In this document: piece by piece, positions 16,799 to 22,899 of the stretch
How the letters are laid out: every line of letters starts with the position of its first letter
How positions within the stretch are numbered: position 1 is the stretch's first letter
NCBI GenBank assembly: GCA_964510575.1
Contig: CAZECN010000002.1
Location: 62,001-126,000 of the forward strand
Direction of reading: 5' to 3'
Source of the DNA: CALKYB01 sp964510575
GTDB lineage: Bacteria; Bdellovibrionota_C; UBA2361; SZUA-149; CALKYB01
Length of the DNA stretch: 64,000 bases
Position numbers and translations under genes: made by a program
Notes under the pieces: generated by a model
Told to the model about the DNA's origin: nothing
Seen by the model: only the letters and a program-made list of their open reading frames with translations
The model's database searches: none

Positions 16799-18021
16799 CC
16801 GGCCTTGAAGAAGATTAGAATAGTAACCACTGTAAATATCAGAAAAAAGACGCCATAGAAGGACCTAACATCATCTCTACTAAAAAGAGTAATTAGATGT
16901 TTTGATACTTCACTCATATAGTCTTCATCTTTGTTAGAGATATCAACGAAGGTATTGTTAACTGGATCTGTCTGTTCAAAATAGTTGTCAAAGAAAGAGT
17001 GAAAATATTCTTTTAGTATTTCCTTTTCTTTGGTGACGACTAACAGGTCTTCTCTACCGAGAGCATTTTCTAGCCTGTTTACTCTGACAATCACTTCATG
17101 CCGCCATGGATATTCTCGGGCATTGTACCTAGCTAGTTTTGATGAGTAGTCTTGATTGCGAATAGATCTGAGGTTTGTAGCAAACTTGGCACCCTCTTTT
17201 AAATCATATTTTTTCAGCTGATCTTGCGATAATCTACTTTTGAACTCTCCGGCACCCTCAGCTCCAAAACGATAGCCATATTCTGTCATTTCTCCTACAT
17301 GAGGAAACATATTGAAAAAAGCAGGAGCGAAGTTTCTTAAACTGGCCAAGTTTTTAGGGGTGTTGACCAAGCAAAGAGTTAATAGACTTGTTAATGCAAG
17401 AGATGAGAGAGCAAGGCTGAGTAGTGGTTTTTTATCCCAGGCAAACTTCATTTGTTTAGGTCTTAGAGGAAAACAAAAAAGTAAAAATACCATTGTTCCA
17501 GAAAAAATATTTAGAGCAATATCTCGCCAGTCAAAAAAACGTTCAGGCGCTAGCCATTGAATTACTTCATCCAAAGCCCCGAAAAAAGAAGTTAGAACCA
17601 AGGCTAGAAAAAGCATCAGAGAATTATTTGAAAAACAGAGCAGAGTTTTTAGAGTAAGGAAATAGACCATTCCATACTGAACTAAATGCATCGCCTCTTC
17701 AGGAGCCTTGGCCCCTAACTGCAAAGTTCTGATAGCTAGAATAGCTGTTATGGATGCAAAAACTAGGTAGTCCAGTTTAGTTAAGCTGGCAGTTAGATCA
17801 GAAGCCTTATTCTTCAAGTAGAGAAAGACCTTGATCGTCATAGCGGCAAGAGTTGCTAAAACAAAGTAAGTGAAGGCTTCTCGCCCAATACTGCCTTCAA
17901 CTATTCTCTGCATATCTCGAGCATAAAAAATCCCGACATAAATTGCCGTTAGCCAGAGAGATAGAAGACCGCCCCAGAGGAGAGGAGAGCCCTTTTTCTC
18001 TATTTCCAATTTTTCGCTCAT
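16795..18021 (-). CDS. VanZ-like membrane protein with long periplasmic/cytosolic insert
   Basis: The 408-residue protein starts at ATG 18021 (a TTG three codons upstream is possible). Five or six N-terminal helices contain the VanZ-like signature FFGALDEVIQWLAPERFFDWRDIALNIFSG, where the D-E-x-x-Q and W-R-D-x-x-x-N residues match the family. A soluble region of about 150 residues (about 225-375) follows, then one last helix at the C-terminus. VanZ-domain proteins occur next to exosortase and exopolysaccharide genes, and here an exosortase lies divergently 118 bases away. The soluble insert resembles nothing I know. The biochemical role of VanZ domains is not settled. Confidence 0.75.
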   Translation of the reverse strand: MSEKLEIEKKGSPLLWGGLLSLWLTAIYVGIFYARDMQRIVEGSIGREAFTYFVLATLAAMTIKVFLYLKNKASDLTASLTKLDYLVFASITAILAIRTLQLGAKAPEEAMHLVQYGMVYFLTLKTLLCFSNNSLMLFLALVLTSFFGALDEVIQWLAPERFFDWRDIALNIFSGTMVFLLFCFPLRPKQMKFAWDKKPLLSLALSSLALTSLLTLCLVNTPKNLASLRNFAPAFFNMFPHVGEMTEYGYRFGAEGAGEFKSRLSQDQLKKYDLKEGAKFATNLRSIRNQDYSSKLARYNAREYPWRHEVIVRVNRLENALGREDLLVVTKEKEILKEYFHSFFDNYFEQTDPVNNTFVDISNKDEDYMSEVSKHLITLFSRDDVRSFYGVFFLIFTVVTILIFFKAG

Positions 18022-18139
18022 TTTGGGCAAAATTTTAAAACTCTTCCTTTAAGTAGAGGATAATAACATACTATTTGATTGAGCTTTTTCAAATTACGAG
18101 ATATTATTTCTGGCAAAATAACCGATTTCATTCTTCTCA

Positions 18140-19009
18140 ATGGTCCAAATGACTAGTATTGGCGCACCAGCAATAGCTTTAATTTCTCTAATTGTCGTAG
18201 GGCTCGCTTTCTCAGGTGCTTTAGAATCTGTCTATACCATCGTCATGAATAATGACGATTACTCCCATGGTTCCCTCCTCCCAGTCCTAGCTGCTTATTT
18301 AATTTGGATTAGAAAGGACCAAATTGTAGCTCTGCTCAATCGCCCGATTCCAGACAATAAGGAGCCAGTTAGAACAGGTCTAGGGATTGTCTTAGCCATA
18401 GTTAGCGCTTTCTTTTTTCTAGCATGGCGATTTTCCGAGCTTACTTTCGTTGGCTGGTTCGGATTCTTTTCCGCGTTTCTAGCGGTAATCTTTTTTTCGC
18501 TTAGGTCCGATCTCTTAAAGATAGTACTGGGTCCGCTGGCTATTATCTACATGAGCTACCCTTTACCAGCTTCAATCATGCCGAGACTTTTTAATCCGCT
18601 TCAGGCGATGGCTGCTAGAGCGAGTGAGGTTACTCTTAGATTGCTCGGAGTTCCTGTTTTCGTTCAAGGAAACATTATTGAAATTCCTGGCATGCGCTTG
18701 CTTGTAGAAGAAGCATGCAGCGGACTTCGCTCTGTCTTTGCTATGACAACAGTCGCTCTTCTGGTTTGTATGATGTACCGCATGTCCATGCTTGCTAAAG
18801 TTTTTCTTATCGCATTGGCACTTTCTTTAGCGGTTATTCTTAATACATTTCGGGTAGTTGCAACCGGTGTTATGTCCCATTTTTACGACCCTAAAGCTGC
18901 CGAAGGATTCTTCCATGAGTTTACAGGCATGCTTGTTTTCATCGTTGGCCTAGTCGTTATTTACACTATTGCCGGGTACTTAATGAAGTCTGAAAAAGTC
19001 GGCAGTTAA
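18140..19009 (+). CDS. Exosortase (XrtA-like transmembrane cysteine transpeptidase/protease)
   Basis: Exosortases cleave C-terminal PEP-CTERM-type signals of surface proteins in Gram-negative cells and sit in the inner membrane. This 289-residue protein has about eight helices and all three catalytic positions: Cys193 in VEEACSGLRS, Arg238 in ILNTFRVV, and His259 in FFHEFTG. The conserved N-terminal NDDYSHGSLLP and SYPLP segments also fit. It lacks the fused EpsI domain found in some XrtA. No protein in the window shows a PEP motif, hydrophobic helix and basic tail, so its substrates lie elsewhere. The TAA stop lies inside the left arm of a hairpin repeat that begins at 19007. Confidence 0.92.
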   Translation: MVQMTSIGAPAIALISLIVVGLAFSGALESVYTIVMNNDDYSHGSLLPVLAAYLIWIRKDQIVALLNRPIPDNKEPVRTGLGIVLAIVSAFFFLAWRFSELTFVGWFGFFSAFLAVIFFSLRSDLLKIVLGPLAIIYMSYPLPASIMPRLFNPLQAMAARASEVTLRLLGVPVFVQGNIIEIPGMRLLVEEACSGLRSVFAMTTVALLVCMMYRMSMLAKVFLIALALSLAVILNTFRVVATGVMSHFYDPKAAEGFFHEFTGMLVFIVGLVVIYTIAGYLMKSEKVGS

Positions 19010-19181
19010 CCGCTCCGGGTGGTTCTTCTCTTCGTTAGCCTGCGGGCTTTCGTTGCTGCGTTGTCTCGGCCCGCTTGGGCAGGCCGAAGCATAGGTGATG
19101 CGACTGAAGAAGGAGCATTACTCATTGCACAGCTCACTCCTCAACCCTTAACTGCCTCGACAAGAACTACCCGAACGGTTA
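19007..19181. repeat. Hairpin-arm repeat, copy 1
   Basis: The left arm (19007-19027, starting TAACCG and ending GGTTCTT) is nearly complementary to the right arm (19162-19181, AAGAACT to CGGTTA). Between them lies a core that recurs twice downstream: a conserved block CTCTTCGTTAGCCTGCGGGC immediately after the left arm, then TCGGCCCGC and GGCAGGCCGA hairpin modules, and GCCTCGAC immediately before the right arm. The arms differ in sequence from those of copy 2, while the core is conserved. The exosortase stop codon lies in the left arm. There is no coding potential. Confidence 0.75.
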
Positions 19182-19228
19182 GTAAGACTTTACTTTCTCT
19201 CAAAATTCCTTAAAAAATTTTAAGAATA

Positions 19229-19256
19229 TTGTCCGATTCTTCGTCTCATATTATAT
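19229..19256 (+). promoter_or_regulatory. Candidate sigma-70-type promoter for the structured transcript
   Basis: TTGTCC at 19229-19234 and TTATAT at 19251-19256 are separated by 16 bases, within an AT-rich stretch. Initiation would fall near 19263. This is a pattern match only; neighbouring registers of the AT-rich -10 region are possible. Confidence 0.4.
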
Positions 19257-19386
19257 TGATGTCGTATGGTGACATTTCGCCAGACATTTTCTAGTCAGGT
19301 GTTTGTTTTGGACTTCCTTTTCGGAAAGAGAAGACAATAACTTTCATCTGACCTGATTAACCTAAAATAGAAGGAGGTGATCCAGC

Positions 19387-19473
19387 ATGAATAATTGTTC
19401 CGATAGACCAAACAAGGAGAGATCGAGCGTGAGTGCTGATAATTGTTTAATATTAGCAGGAGAAAAGGCCTAA
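19387..19473 (+). CDS. 28-residue peptide with an extended perfect ribosome binding site
   Basis: ATG 19387 to TAA 19471-19473 encodes 28 residues, beginning MNNCSDRPNK and ending LILAGEKA, with two cysteines and no hydrophobic signal. Immediately upstream is AAGGAGGTGATCCAGC (19371-19386), identical over 16 bases to the reverse complement of the usual bacterial 16S rRNA 3' end; GGAGG is nine bases from the ATG. Such a strong site argues for translation or for direct rRNA pairing. Predicted helices cover the AUG and part of the site, and the stop codon lies in the loop of a hairpin. It may be a leader peptide, a small regulatory peptide, or incidental to an RNA that binds ribosomes. Confidence 0.45.
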   Translation: MNNCSDRPNKERSSVSADNCLILAGEKA

Positions 19474-19586
19474 GCCTTTTTAACTTATGCTGGTAGCCTT
19501 CTTCCTGATTTAGGTTATTCACTTATCAGGAGACTAGCGATTACTGTTTGTTGGTCGAAGGAAAGAACCTGCTACTGGTTTCTTTG

Positions 19587-19622
19587 AGGGGGGGAATAGA
19601 TATCTCAATCCCCCCCTTTTTT
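19587..19622 (+). terminator. Strong intrinsic terminator of the structured transcript
   Basis: Seven G (19588-19594) pair with seven C (19610-19616) across a 15-base loop, followed directly by six T (19617-19622). This is a clear factor-independent terminator with no annotated gene upstream apart from the short ORF, which is the main reason to believe a discrete transcript is made here. Confidence 0.9.
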
Positions 19623-19813
19623 ATTTAGGGTTTTGAATTTGGTTTATCTCTTCGTTAGCCTGCGGGCTTTCGTCGCTGCGNNNNNNNNNNNNNNNNNNNN
19701 NNNNNNNNNNNNNNNNNNNNNNNNNNNNNNNNNNNNNNNNNNNNNNNNNNNNNNNNNNNNNNNNNNNNNNNNNNNNNNNNGCCTCGACCTAAACCAAATT
19801 CAAAACCCTAAAT
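19623..19813. repeat. Hairpin-arm repeat, copy 2, interrupted by an assembly gap
   Basis: The 24-base left arm (19623-19646, ATTTAGGG to GGTTTA) is perfectly complementary to the right arm (19790-19813). Directly inside the left arm comes the conserved TCTCTTCGTTAGCCTGCGGG block, and directly before the right arm GCCTCGAC, exactly as in copy 1 but with different arm sequence. The centre is lost in 100 N, so the true length is unknown. Confidence 0.75.
19681..19780. other. Scaffold gap (100 N)
   Basis: One hundred consecutive N is a conventional placeholder for an unknown distance. The gap sits inside the second copy of a local repeat, which explains why assembly broke. Gene content across it cannot be judged. 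Confidence 0.99.
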
Positions 19814-19820
19814 CTGGAGT

Positions 19821-19920
19821 TATCTCTTCGTTGGCTGTCGGGCTTTCGTCGCTGCGGTGTCTCGGCCCGCTAGGCAGGCCGAGGTCCGGGTAAGATTAAA
19901 TTGAAGATAAAATTTGGTTA
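19821..19920. repeat. Hairpin-arm repeat, copy 3 (diverged)
   Basis: A third core (19821-19884) reads CTCTTCGTTGGCTGTCGGGC and continues through CTCGGCCCGC and GGCAGGCCGAGG, with a few substitutions relative to copies 1 and 2. AATTTGGTT at 19911-19919 is complementary to AACCAAATT at 19792-19800 within the right arm of copy 2, so the arm module is reused. It ends against the stop of the downstream minus-strand lipoprotein gene. Confidence 0.65.
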
Positions 19921-19923
19921 AAA

Positions 19924-20349
19924 CTACTTCCATCCAATCGGATCGTAGCCTCGTTCTTCAAGACAAAGATTTACGTAACGCTCGAAGACTGGGTCTGGGT
20001 TGTTTCTGAACAGTCCGTAAATTAGAGAACCTGCAGCTCCGGCTCCTGCGCCAGCTCCGATTACTCTTCCTGACAAAGCTCCATCAAGAATTGCACTTCC
20101 AACTGTTGCTGCTGTGGCACCAGCTGCAGCTCCAACTCCAGCATCCTTAGCGGCTTTAGTTCCCCTGCTGTCGCCCTTGGCTCCAGCTGCTTCAGCTCTT
20201 TCCATGCAATCATCAATGTCATGCTCAGCCAAGTCACGGCCTGTGCGCTGCAAAGCACCGTTTTCGTAAAGAACAGGACGTCTAGAACAAGAAGTCAAAA
20301 GAAGAGAGAAAACAGCTAAGATAAGAATTTTAGACTTATTGAAGCGCAT
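19924..20349 (-). CDS. Glycine-zipper outer-membrane lipoprotein
   Basis: The 141-residue precursor has a lipoprotein signal with lipobox LLTSC (Cys21). The middle (about 69-115) is an Ala/Gly-rich glycine zipper (GVGAAAGATAATVGSAI and VIGAGAGAGAAGSLIYGLF) able to form a helical hairpin in a membrane. The end reads CLEERGYDPIGWK, a C-terminal signature shared by many small proteobacterial glycine-zipper lipoproteins, and two cysteines (DDC, NLC) could pair. AGGAG lies six bases before the ATG. Such proteins sit in the outer membrane or periplasm with poorly defined structural roles. Its 3' end abuts repeat copy 3. Confidence 0.8.
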   Translation of the reverse strand: MRFNKSKILILAVFSLLLTSCSRRPVLYENGALQRTGRDLAEHDIDDCMERAEAAGAKGDSRGTKAAKDAGVGAAAGATAATVGSAILDGALSGRVIGAGAGAGAAGSLIYGLFRNNPDPVFERYVNLCLEERGYDPIGWK

Positions 20350-20462
20350 AGGAACTCCTAATAAAAATGAATGAGTTTCGTCTTTTGTAGTTTCTCAGTA
20401 ACTTCAGGTTGAAGGCAATAAGCCTGAAAAGGCTGCATTATTTTGAAGAAAAGGTAGAACAG

Positions 20463-21128
20463 CTATTCTGATATTGCCTGCTTTTTAGCCAATTCTCGCT
20501 TAGTAGCCTCAGCGTCTCGCAGGTCGTCCTCTACCCAGGAATTGAGGATTTTTTCTTTTCGTTCTTCACTAAGCTGCGGTAGCTCTCGATTTCTTCCATC
20601 GCCCGAAATGGAACTACAGAACATGCAAATAGCCGCTGCTACAGAGATATTAAAACTCTCAACGAACCCATGCATTGGGACATGGGTGGCCATATCAGCA
20701 CTCGATCGAAATATCTCTCCGATACCTTGCTTCTCACTACCGAAAATCAAAGCTATCTTTTCTTCAAAGGGGAGCTCTCCAATAGGATAACTTTTAAGCT
20801 TAGAATCTTTTTCAACTGGTTCTACAATTACCAGCTTGTAGTCCCTATTCTTCAAGGCGCTAATCGTTTCATTAGCATTTTCATATCTGTGAAGACTAAG
20901 CCAGCGGTCTGCTCCTTGAGTGATGCCACTACTAAACTTTCCACCTTTTCCCACCAAGTGAACATCCTGTATTCCAAAAGCATCAGCACTTCTCAAAACT
21001 GCTGAAACGTTATGCTCGTGATGAACTTGGTCGAGCACTAGAGTAACTTGCTCAGTTCTCTTTTCGAGAACTTCCTTCATTCTCTCCAGCCGGCGAGGAA
21101 GTAAAAACTGAGTTAAGTCTTCGGTCAT
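20463..21128 (-). CDS. trmH: tRNA (guanosine(18)-2'-O)-methyltransferase
   Basis: TrmH methylates the ribose of G18 in the D-loop of tRNAs. The 221-residue length matches. The SPOUT motifs are present: HEHNVSAVLRSADAFGI (motif 1 with the catalytic arginine), IALIFGSEKQGI (motif 2), and HVPMHGFVESFNISVAAAICMF (motif 3, knotted AdoMet site). The N-terminal RRLERMKEVLEKRTEQVTLVLD matches TrmH rather than the rRNA methylase RlmB. The first base overlaps the last base of the upstream phosphodiester glycosidase gene, so it is the distal gene of a four-gene operon whose other members concern CoA metabolism and export. Confidence 0.9.
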   Translation of the reverse strand: MTEDLTQFLLPRRLERMKEVLEKRTEQVTLVLDQVHHEHNVSAVLRSADAFGIQDVHLVGKGGKFSSGITQGADRWLSLHRYENANETISALKNRDYKLVIVEPVEKDSKLKSYPIGELPFEEKIALIFGSEKQGIGEIFRSSADMATHVPMHGFVESFNISVAAAICMFCSSISGDGRNRELPQLSEERKEKILNSWVEDDLRDAEATKRELAKKQAISE

Positions 21129-21997
21129 TATTTTGAGCGTTTTTTAAAGGTGAGAGCGATTGGTACCGAATCGCCTCCAGAAATATTTATTTCGGCTACC
21201 TTACCAGCAGAAGCCTCAGAGGATAGATAAAGTTGAGAGGATCCCCCTCCATCAAAGTTCAAAGCGTCCTTAATGCCTAGCCCCGATCTCAGAAGAATGT
21301 TTCCAATGTCCTCAAGTCTAGCCCCTGGAAATCTATAGCGAGTCGCAAAAAGAAGAACCTGTCCAGTTTCAGTAATAGCAATTCCTGAGCGTCGACTTGA
21401 ACCATTTGATTTTTTGAAACTTAAAATTTTGGAATTTTCTATAATGCGAGGCCCTGACTGCAGGCCTAGCTCCACACCTTTTGAGGAAAACTTGTCTCGA
21501 TGCACAATAGAAGCTTTGTTTTTCTTTAGCTGAAAAACCCCGGTTAAAAGGCTACCGCCTTCTTGAAGTGCATTGCTTGCCTTGCCACCACTCAGTACTA
21601 GTCCCAGTGGCTCATCTTCAGTTCCAAAGAAATTGGCATTTATGCCTCCTGCAGCATCCCTGGCTTGGACCAGGAGCTTTACACTTTTTCTTTTTCTACG
21701 TTGTTGTCTAGCATCAGAAACTTCAAACTGATATTTTTCTGGATCAATTAATAAAAGCACCACTTCAGATTTAATCGAAGTAAGTGGGTTTACAATCCAA
21801 GCACTGGATTTTTTTAAACCCTCGGCGAGGTCTACCCAGACAATTTCTCTATGCTCTTCACCATCAGCTGAAGCCTCTACCCACGGCAGGGTAGTTGTGG
21901 CTAAGCAAAAGACTAGAGAATGAACTATTCGTTTGGAAGAAAAAATCGTTTTGCCGAGAAATGAAGTGCTTTTATCCAATTGCTGGGAGGCCTCCAT
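21128..21997 (-). CDS. Phosphodiester glycosidase family protein (NAGPA/DUF2233 domain), exported
   Basis: I start at ATG 21997 (289 residues), where the N-terminus leads into a signal-like hydrophobic stretch (KRIVHSLVFCLATTTLPWVEASA); the longer in-frame start at 22057 would overlap the upstream gene by 86 bases. The mature domain shows GGINANFF, LQSGPRIIENSK, RRSGIAIT and ALNFDGGGSSQLYL, the glycine-rich N-F-D-G-G-G-S-S block diagnostic of NAGPA-like domains. These enzymes remove sugar phosphodiesters from glycans or teichoic-type polymers, so a role in envelope polysaccharide is plausible. It overlaps hmgL by 26 bases upstream and trmH by one base downstream. Confidence 0.82.
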   Translation of the reverse strand: MEASQQLDKSTSFLGKTIFSSKRIVHSLVFCLATTTLPWVEASADGEEHREIVWVDLAEGLKKSSAWIVNPLTSIKSEVVLLLIDPEKYQFEVSDARQQRRKRKSVKLLVQARDAAGGINANFFGTEDEPLGLVLSGGKASNALQEGGSLLTGVFQLKKNKASIVHRDKFSSKGVELGLQSGPRIIENSKILSFKKSNGSSRRSGIAITETGQVLLFATRYRFPGARLEDIGNILLRSGLGIKDALNFDGGGSSQLYLSSEASAGKVAEINISGGDSVPIALTFKKRSK

Positions 21998-22895
21998 CTT
22001 TAAGTTTTCCGGGTAGTTTTTGACCCGTAATTTTCTCTGCATATTTGGCTGCTTCAATATATAGCTCGAGATTTAGACCAGTCTCAATATCAAGCTCAGA
22101 GCAGAGAAAAGCAAGGTCTTCGGTCGAAATATTGCCTGCAGCTTGTTTTACGAAAGGACAGCCTCCTAGACCACCTACAGAAGCGTCAAAGCGAGAAACG
22201 CCAGCTTGAAGACCGGCTAGAGCGTTGGCCATGCCCGTACCCCTGGTGTCATGAAGGTGTAGGCCAATCTCAACCTTAGGCCATGATTTTTTGAAAGAGG
22301 TGACTAGGTCTTCCACGGCTTTTGGATTGGCATATCCAGTAGTATCAGCAAAGGTTACCTCGGGCAGTGGAGAATCAAGATGCTGGATATAGTCACTTAC
22401 GATATCAAGAGTCTGTTGAGGGGAGATCTTCCCTTCTTCTGAATCACCAAAGGCGGTAGAGACCATCAATCGATCTAGTTCTAAACCATGATTTTTGAAA
22501 GCTTCTAGCCAAATTTTTGAGGCATCTCTGGCTTCCGTAACTGAAATATTATTATTTCGTTTTAGAAAGCTCTCACTTGCGGCAGTCATTAAATAGCCCT
22601 CAGGAGAGAGCTTCTCGCAGCCAACTGCTCTATCTAGACCTTTGCGGTTTAAGTAGAGAGCTCTATAGCGGACTTTACTATTTTCCTTGAGTCCAGTTGC
22701 AACTTGCTCGGCATCTGCGTGTTGAGGAACTCTGTCAGGTCTTACAAAAGAAGTAACTTCAATACTGCTGGCACCTGCTTTTACTAGCAGATCAATTAGC
22801 TTTAACTTTTCCTGAACAGGTATAGTCTTCTGCAAACTTTGGAAGCCTTCACGTGGGCCGTCCTCTCGAATTAAGATTTTTTTAGGGTAAGCCAT
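21972..22895 (-). CDS. mvaB: Hydroxymethylglutaryl-CoA lyase
   Basis: The enzyme cleaves HMG-CoA to acetoacetate and acetyl-CoA, the last step of leucine breakdown. The 307-residue TIM-barrel has REDGPREGFQ (the R-[DE]-G-x-Q catalytic start, with E-G-F instead of D-G-L), LHLHDTRGTG with metal-binding histidines, and the signature SVGGLGGCPFVKQAAGNISTEDL containing the active-site Cys. Four bases separate it from the upstream acetoacetyl-CoA synthetase gene, so its product acetoacetate is the direct substrate of that enzyme. The rest of leucine catabolism (isovaleryl-CoA dehydrogenase, methylcrotonyl-CoA carboxylase) is not in the window. Confidence 0.92.
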   Translation of the reverse strand: MAYPKKILIREDGPREGFQSLQKTIPVQEKLKLIDLLVKAGASSIEVTSFVRPDRVPQHADAEQVATGLKENSKVRYRALYLNRKGLDRAVGCEKLSPEGYLMTAASESFLKRNNNISVTEARDASKIWLEAFKNHGLELDRLMVSTAFGDSEEGKISPQQTLDIVSDYIQHLDSPLPEVTFADTTGYANPKAVEDLVTSFKKSWPKVEIGLHLHDTRGTGMANALAGLQAGVSRFDASVGGLGGCPFVKQAAGNISTEDLAFLCSELDIETGLNLELYIEAAKYAEKITGQKLPGKLKDGGLPAIG

Positions 22896-22899
22896 TTTT

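Larger units (their letters stand above)
19263..19622 (+). ncRNA. Candidate structured RNA carrying a short ORF and a 16S-tail complement
   Basis: About 360 bases between a promoter-like site and a strong terminator can fold into a nested structure I traced by eye. Outer CTAGTC 19291-19296 pairs with GACTAG 19532-19537. TAACCTAAA 19358-19366 pairs with TTTAGGTTA 19509-19517, extending three pairs past one mismatch. AGAAGG 19369-19374 pairs with CCTTCT 19497-19502. CCAGCAT 19382-19388 pairs with ATGCTGG 19487-19493. Inside are hairpins TGCTGATA/TATTAGCA (19434-19441/19451-19458) and AAAAGGC-CTAA-GCCTTTT (19463-19480). The third and fourth helices bury the start codon and part of the ribosome site of the ORF at 19387. 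It matches no RNA family I know (not tmRNA, RNase P, 6S or SRP). The 5' end is uncertain. Confidence 0.5.

Noticed and set aside
19019..19213. Plus-strand frame across repeat copy 1
   Set aside because: It consists of repeat sequence with hairpin structure and has no ribosome site or family similarity.
19371..19386. Remnant of a 16S rRNA gene or primer contamination at the 16S-tail complement
   Set aside because: Only 16 bases match, directly followed by an in-frame ATG and embedded in complementary helices; there is no further rRNA sequence on either side.
19633..19893. Frame running through the N gap
   Set aside because: It is an artefact of translating unknown bases between repeat copies 2 and 3.
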